Shown piece after piece: positions 57,627-64,000 of a stretch of 64,000 nt of DNA; positions within the stretch are counted from its first letter, which is position 1, and each line of letters starts with the position of its first letter. The translations under genes and the position numbers were made by a program. A model generated the notes under the pieces. The model was given only the letters and a program-made list of their open reading frames with translations, ran no database searches and was not told the origin of the DNA. Where the stretch lies: assembly GCA_023105745.1 (NCBI GenBank), contig JALGQZ010000008.1, positions 44,017,618 to 44,081,617 of the forward strand, in the 5' to 3' direction. Source of the stretch: Austropuccinia psidii (Eukaryota; Basidiomycota; Pucciniomycetes; Pucciniales; Sphaerophragmiaceae).

Positions 57627-58832
57627 TTCCTTTAACAGAAAGTTTTTCTTCAGTCAAAGGTGTAGAATGGCTTGGCATATGTGGTGCATAATTCTTATGA
57701 ATGTGTTCTACATTTGCAATGATTTCATTCTTTAACTTCTGCCTTCCACTGTCACTTTTTTCTAAATGTGTAGCAAACTGATTGGTATTTTCAGCTATTT
57801 AGAATTTTAAGTTTATCATTCATTTTAAAAATGGAAAGATCTTCCATTTCATCATTCTGAAATTGAAATGTACTTTCAATTCTGTTACATGTATTAATAA
57901 TTGAATCAATTCTGGCATTTGCCAATTGATACCATTCAGTATATCTTTTGTCATTTCTTTTTAATTCACTTATGTAGGATGTAAGTTTATTTATCTTTAC
58001 ATCAAATTTACCAAGGGCTAAATCAATATTAGATTGAACAAAATGTATCTGATCCATTATTTCTTTGGAAAAGTTCTGTTCTTCCTTTCCTTCTCTTTGG
58101 CTGTGAATTCCATCAAAGTCCTGGCCATGTTGAATACACTGTCCACAGCTGAAGGCTCCGATTTAGGGATCCTGCACCCTTGTGGGTAAGGTCTGTACCA
58201 ATTGGCTTTTTGTTTGCCCTTGCTTTGATGGTTCTTGGGACCTCTCTGCTTCTTCTGAGGTACTTTGGGCTTGTCCTTGGACACTTCTGGAGCTGGTTTG
58301 GAGCTGGTAGACGCCACTGGGGCCTGTCTCCAAAGCTGGAGTCAGTTCCAACTCTTTCTTATGGTCTATGAATAAGAGACTTTGGTTCTTCAAGCAATTC
58401 TTTATCTTTTTGACCTTTTCTTTGCAAGACAATGGGCTCCAACCTCCTAAGAGTTCTATGGTCTCCTCCTGACCCAGAAAGCTCTTAATGTGTAAGTAAG
58501 AGTTCATGGCCCCCTGCCAAAGGCTTGGGCATATTTTCCACTCCTCTTCTTTGGCTGCTCTGAACCAATTTTTGTATTGGCATTGATATATTTCTATTTC
58601 TGCCACTTGAAAATGGTTCAGCCCTGGAAATATTATCATGAATCAGTTCAGGCTCAGAATTCACTTCAAAATCTGTGGGTACAGACCTTGGGGAATGGGG
58701 GGCAACTCTGGCATCCTCCAAATGTGTCTTCCTTGAGGAAGACTTGGCACTTCTGGATTTGGTCTTTCCTATTCCATGTCCACATCCATCTGGATGGACT
58801 GAATAGTTGCTTCAATTTCTGGTATGCACCAT
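57622..58832 (-). pseudogene. B1 gag N-terminal half overlapping ORFx
   Basis: The gag ATG at 58,832 gives MVHTRN and then TGA (58,812-58,814). The frame then stays open to 58,485. 58,057-57,791 is a coiled-coil-like gag segment. ORFx lies one base further along: 58,639-58,163 and, shifted, 58,317-58,057 (NWFRAAKEEEW, GGWSPLS, a basic GKQKANWYRP tail), but it meets TAG and TGA codons upstream. The gag/ORFx phase relation is the same as in A1 and B2. Confidence 0.65.
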
Positions 58833-58884
58833 TTTCACGTCAATGCAAATATAAAAAGTAAAAAATATAACATAAAACACACAC

Positions 58885-59028
58885 CTTTTGGTGGTAATTT
58901 ATTCTTTTCTGAGTTAAATAAGGTGCCTCTTTTAGCAATTTTCACCTCAATACTGTCTTCAGATTCTGTACTAGTGATATATCCTTTACTGAGTCTGTTG
59001 CCAGCTGCACAGTATTTGATTACAGACA
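58885..59028 (-). CDS. small upstream exon of ORFx in B1
   Basis: The acceptor TTTTTTCTAG (ends 59,029) is followed by TG and 47 open codons (SVIKYCAAGN..., then EDSIEVKIAKRG). The donor is either AAAAG|GTGTGT or two bases later; the later one enters the ORFx frame at the CAG acceptors near 58,799 or 58,790. Again the exon starts with TG and lacks its own ATG. Confidence 0.45.
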
Positions 59029-59398
59029 CTAGAAAAAACTATAAAAGACAAAAATTACTTTCTATACTTTATTAAAATATTTTTAAAGATTCTTTATAAG
59101 TTTTATATCTTTTAATATTAAAAAAAAAAATCTTTTTTAAAGGAAAAATTAAAATTTAAGATTTTGAATGAAAATTAATTCAGAGTAACTCAAAGAATAA
59201 TTTTATAAGCTTTTGGATGTGAAAAGGCAATGTGTAAAAACAGTATAAAATTAAACCAAATTCCTCAATGAAGAAGATTTCCGAAACAATTTCAAAAAAA
59301 ACAATTATTTTAACTTTAAAATGAAAGAAAAAAGTATCATTAAATTAATATATTTTAGAGCTTAAAAATATATTAATTAAGGTTACAAGGCTCAAAAA
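59029..59398 (-). other. B1 5' leader
   Basis: AT-rich leader between the primer site and the small exon. A possible donor CCTT|GTAACC lies near 59,387, but it is not convincing. Confidence 0.4.
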
Positions 59399-59416
59399 CA
59401 TGGCCAGGCCCCCAAA
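59399..59416 (-). promoter_or_regulatory. B1 primer-binding site
   Basis: TTTGGGGGCCTGGCCATG on the - strand, directly after the LTR. It is the A-family site one base shorter at its 5' end. Confidence 0.7.
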
Positions 59417-61327
59417 TGTAAGTTTTGACTATGAAACTGATTATAATATTACTATTAATCAACAGTACTATTTCAGTTCTTATGAAATATAATAATGAAA
59501 TATTATTATAGCCACAATTAAATAATTAAAGAATTATTTCTTTCACTTGTTGAACACTACTAGTTATTTTAACAGTGATGAGTAATTTTCTACAACAACC
59601 AATTACAAGAAGAGTTTAATAATAAAAGCTTCTTTATTAAAATAATAGAATTCTTTTACTATATAATTATCTTTTGCAAGAATAATTATAAAGATAATTC
59701 TTGAAGAAAACTAATTTTAGAGAAAAACTTCAAGAATTAAAAATAAATGACTCACTTATACTCCAAAGAACTTATTGAAAGATATAAGTAAAGAAATCTG
59801 ATGTAGAATTGTGGATTTTAGGGATCAAAATGATCTATAGCAGGATTACAACAATATATAGTTGGATTCTATGATTTCAAATCCTTCTGATTGATTTTAA
59901 AAGAACTAAAACACTTAACAATAGTTTAACTGATACTTACTTGGTGGTAAAAATGATATGAATGGATAATAAGATGATTTGATATGGAAAAAACAGCAAG
60001 AGGAGGCCTCTTTTAAGTCAACAACAGCTCACAGAGGAGTGCCATGGAGCAGACTGAAAAACCAGTGAGTGAGAAAACAATAAACCCTTTTGGATTATTG
60101 ATTGCATCATCTGTTGTCACGTAAGATTATCATAATTACTTAATTAATGCTTTTTATGTGACTACCAAACCCAATATAGTTAAGAATAAAAGGAGTAACA
60201 TCTTTAAATCTTCTTTTATTCCAAAATAATCATTGATTTCTCAAAGCTATCAATGTTATTTTTAATTTAATCACAGGTTGTTATTACTGTGAATTTTTGA
60301 AGATTCAGTGTTTCACATAGAATAGTCAAAAATGGACTGTAGGTAACACTTTTAATTTTACTAGTAAAACCATACTTCTTTTTGGTTTTACCCTAGATAA
60401 TAAAGTTCTCCATTGGTCCTGAATGTTTCAGAGAGATTCATTAATAATTGTATTTTTGAAAATTTTTTGAAGTTTTTACCTCATTTCTATGTAGAATTTC
60501 AAATATCAGTGTTTAACTGGTTGCTATAAGGTAAATCAATGGATACAAGTCCAAAAAGGGTTTTGATTACCCTTTTGGGGTTTATTCATAGAAATTCATT
60601 AAGAATTGACATGGTTACAGGAGTCTAAGTAGCTCTTTACCTCCTTGGCATGTCAAAATAGCAGGTTATTTGCTATTTTCTTAAGATTTACTGTATTTTT
60701 TACATGGTAACCAAGTTCCCAAAGTGTTTTAGCTTATTAATTGGGACAAAATCAGCCATGGATTCAAGCTTTGGAGCTGTCCACACCTCTGAGGCCTCAG
60801 AAGTTGGGTACCCTGGCTCTCTTTGATGTCTTTTGTCCCCCTTGCCTATTTTTTAAGTCAAAATAGAAAATTAAACTTCAAGTGAGATATCCACTATGGG
60901 TGTACCAAACGTCCATGTACGAATACCATGATATTAAGTACCCAAAACATGAATAACACTATTCTTAGTGTATATGTAACATGGGATTTCTCGCATCCCC
61001 ATTATTTTGGTGTGAAAGTAAGAAAAACAAAATTTTTCATGGATCTTTCATGTGGTATTGAAGTATTTTCCATATTACCACCTCAAAGAGTTAATTTGCG
61101 CTTATTCACTCTATGGAGCTACCCTAGGTGAACTTTTTGTGTAGAATCCAAATCTGGCCTTAGATCCATGGATTTACTTACTCAATAAAAAGTTATTCAT
61201 CTTTTCTGAAATCAAAAATGATTAATTTTAGATATATGCATGACTTATGAGTTATGCATAATTCAGAATTTATTTTTAAGATAATTGTGGCCTATTTGGG
61301 GATGTAAAGTATACCTCAAAGATCACA
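59417..61327 (-). repeat. B1 5' LTR
   Basis: 1,911 bp, the partner of 32,948-34,854. Confidence 0.9.
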
Positions 61328-61332
61328 ATAAT

Positions 61333-62819
61333 TATAATTACAAAATCATTATTTTTAAGAAATTTTATAATTATTGTATATAATAATTATTCTATTATTA
61401 TTCTAGTTACTGACAGCTATTGTAATAGGAAATATAAAAACTCTTGATGAGACAATTATATATGGAAAATAGTAACATTCATGCACTTTTACTGTGAAGA
61501 GATAAATGTTATAGAGAGGTTCTTCATAAGAAAACTCATTATAGGATAAAAAATGTAGAAATTCAGAGAAAAGCTTACATATAGTATTTCTTTGATACAA
61601 TAAGTCAAACAGAAACAGCTATAGTACTTATTAATGTTTATGAGTCTAACAAACTCCTCAAAATCAATATCTTAGAGAATAGAACAATTTTTCATAATAA
61701 GATATGATTTAGGAATCTTCAGAGAAATTACAAGACAAATAGTTTATATAATAAAATATATTATTGGTAATTACAAAAATATAATTCAAATTTAAATATT
61801 TAACTTTATATTTACAATTTATAAAGAATAAATTAACCAAAGAATCATTCAAATAATATGATATTTTATTTTTTATAAAATACCACTGATTCAAAATGTC
61901 TGATGAACAGATCCATAATTGGGGACAGAAACATGTATTCAATGCTTCTTTCATTCCTTGAAAACCAGCCCTCATCATCAATAATGGATAGTAAGGGCGT
62001 GCTATGGTGAAAACTGACAAAGCACACTCAAAAATAAAAACCTCAAAATAATTGCACTTATTTTTAATATTATTTTAATGTTACCAGTTCTATTCATAAG
62101 TCCAGGGTGCTTGAATCTTCATTTATGTATACTAACTATAGCTTTAATATTGATAAATTAGTATTTTGAATCAATTTATCCATTTTAAAAATAAAAAAAC
62201 AATACTCCAAGCAGAAATTTCAAAGATTATATTTCTAATAAGCTTTCTAAAATTGACTTTTAAGCCTTTAATTGGAGTTAAAGAGGGTAATTCCAGGGGT
62301 TATTACCAAAATATTTTACCAATAGGATGGGCTTAATTTTTCTGCTTGGAAATATATTAGGAGATCCTCTAATCAATTTGACCATTCAAAAAATAAATCA
62401 AGATTGAGATTTTCTGAAAGTTTTGAATATATTTCCCTTTTCCACAAAATTAAGAAGTGTAAGCCAAACCTAGGCCTTTAATAAATTTTCAATTAAGCTT
62501 AAGTTTATGTAGGCTGAATTAAGCTTTGAGATTCATCAAAACTTAGATTAACAGTCAATCAAGAAGAATTTAACCTCTTGGAAGCTTGAGATTCCTTTCC
62601 AATCGGCAATAAATCACATAAAACTTTAATTGCTCAAACAAATTCTAATATTCAATTTTTCTTTAAGGTTTGTAATCTTTCCGTAAAGAGGAGAATATAA
62701 ATTCAAACATTGCAGATCCAAATATTTTGGGTATTATAAATCCTTTGGAATTTTTCCTGTGTCCCCTCACTTGGCATGACATTTTGCCCTTTTTACTTAT
62801 TTAAATCGACAATCATGGC
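61333..62819 (-). mobile_element. B3 5' LTR, remainder
   Basis: Continues 32,823-32,947 after B1. It aligns to 23,440-24,970 of the solo LTR (for example TTATTCTATTATTATT...GACAG). It is cut at 62,819 by the next A LTR. No gene. Confidence 0.65.
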
Positions 62820-64000
62820 TGTCAGCCTGTGACTCAAAACCAGAGCACAAGCATGACAGCCAAATACCATAAAACAATGGTAAAGCCAAGATACTACCAA
62901 AACATGGAACAACGCAAAATCAGCTCAAAAGGTATCAAAAAAAAGAGGAACCCCACCAGTTTCCAAATACACAAGTCCCATCATCATAGGACAAGGAATA
63001 ACAAAGTTGTTTCTGAGCATAAACCTTATTTTTCACCTCTCATCTGAAATCCAGAGGAAAAGGCTTAACCTCATCAAATAGGTATTCAAATTGAAGCTCT
63101 GAGTCAGGGCTATTCAATGGTACTACCCAAATTGAGCTAGCACCAGAGCTACAAGAGGTATGGCCAAAATAAGGTCAAATAAGGGTGAATAAAATATTCA
63201 CCTCTCATCTAACTTCTACAGTTTTAGTGTGAGATACCCAAAGTGGGGTCTTTTTGAAAAGAGCACAATCAGTGCTATCTGATGATGCCATTCATTTCCC
63301 CATATTTTATCTAGAACAAAATTGATGGGGAAAACAAGCTCCATACAGATTTTAAGCAAATCATACATATGTACAAAACATCTTGTACATGGAATAACTT
63401 TGCCCTATTTAATAATAGCCATATCAAATGAGGTACCATTGTGTAAAACAAATCCAGGGCTACAAAAAACTAACCTTGAGCTTGATATCTCACAAACTGA
63501 CAAAGGTATGTCAGCATCAAGGTCAAAATCCCACAGTTAGACCAATACAGCCTTACTATGGGATAATATCCTATAGCTATGATTATGAGGTGTCAAAAAG
63601 ACAAAAAGCTTGTTTATACTTCAATAACTCATAGTTTGGCCAATACTGGGGTCCTGTACAGGTTCTTTACAGCGTTCTATGCATATTTCATGTCAGAAGA
63701 GGGCTATGTGGTCTCCAGATGGAAATTTACACCCTGTATATATGAAAACTGCCCAGACGTGGTCTCAAAACCACATCTGAGTCCAATATAGGCTGTACAG
63801 GCCTTGTCAAAACCACAAGCTAGTCCTTGGAAGTGAAACGTCTTCACTTCCTCCATGTGGAAAGGTCTAGAAGACATTTTTACCCAAGTTTAGGATGAAA
63901 AGGGAGCTTTTCTCCACCAGAGAAGGTTCCCTCATCCTGCTCTTGAATTCCTATGTAGTACAACTGTTGAAAACAGTGATACTCTTGGAAAACAATAGGA
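62820..64000 (+). mobile_element. A-family LTR, cut by the window end
   Basis: TGTCAGCCTGTGACTC starts at 62,820. It aligns with A0/A1 LTRs to the window end (1,181 of about 1,430 bp). The hairpins TGTACAAAACATCTTGTACA and GTGG/CCAC are present. Whether it is a solo LTR or the start of a fourth element cannot be seen. Confidence 0.85.

Larger units (their letters stand above)
32948..61327 (-). mobile_element. B1: Ty3/gypsy element split by A1 and A2
   Basis: It has LTRs at both ends (1,907 and 1,911 bp) and a perfect ATAAT duplication outside (32,943-32,947; 61,328-61,332). Gag is interrupted by A2 and RNase H by A1. When the two insertions are disregarded it is about 10.3 kb and complete in layout: primer site, ORFx exon, gag, pol, polypurine tract. 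It is inactive, with nonsense codons and single-base shifts in A runs. Confidence 0.9.

Overview
The window looks like a single stack of nested transposable elements from a large, repeat-filled fungal genome. I found no convincing host gene, tRNA, rRNA or CRISPR array. The recognisable coding sequence is Ty3/gypsy-type gag-pol: CX2CX4HX4C zinc knuckle, D[ST]GA protease, Y[IM]DD reverse transcriptase, RNase H, HHCC/DX35E integrase and a chromodomain-like tail. From memory, these gag/pol proteins most resemble those of giant-genome rust fungi (Pucciniales; best guess Austropuccinia psidii). That assignment is recollection, not a search result.

Layout. I name the families A (+ strand copies, LTR about 1.4-1.5 kb, TGTCAGCCTG...CTGACA), B (- strand copies, LTR about 1.9-2.2 kb, TGTGAGCC...TTACA) and C (LTR-like, TGTAACAGGG...TAACA). 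The deepest layer is an old, decayed B array on the - strand. It runs from about 2,257 to beyond 62,819: gag/pol remnant B2 (2,257-5,798), a shared LTR (5,799-7,731), and pol then gag of B3 (7,732-11,452, 22,560-23,278, 30,936-32,822), followed by its split 5' LTR (32,823-32,947 and 61,333-62,819). B3 is interrupted by (i) a C LTR (11,453-22,559) that itself contains A0 (12,562-22,199); (ii) an ORF-less element with inverted ends (23,279-30,935) that contains a solo B LTR (23,294-25,465); (iii) B1 (32,948-61,327), which contains A1 (36,812-46,239) and A2 (48,924-57,621); and (iv) a fourth A LTR (62,820 to the window end). Five-base target duplications confirm B1 (ATAAT), A2 (CAAAC), the solo LTR (AGGGG) and, with one change, A1 (CACAC/CATAC).

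The most interesting signal is the 5' end of these elements. Each has a primer-binding site, a splice donor, a small exon, a second short intron, and then a second ORF (called ORFx here) that overlaps the first ~700 nt of gag in another frame. In A1 and A2 the small exon is phase-matched to ORFx, not to gag. The gag start codon lies inside the second intron, 20 nt before its acceptor, in all three A copies. The small exon begins with TG directly after YAG, and the donors end in A, so splicing would itself create the ATG. The inferred spliced protein is 333 aa in A1, and 335 codon positions in A2 (which has one stop). This suggests a retroviral-like splice switch between Gag-Pol and an unrecognised accessory protein.

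A second anomaly is A2. It has a full 3' LTR but no 5' LTR. Its left end is the inverted terminal 64 bp of its own LTR, yet a perfect target duplication flanks it.
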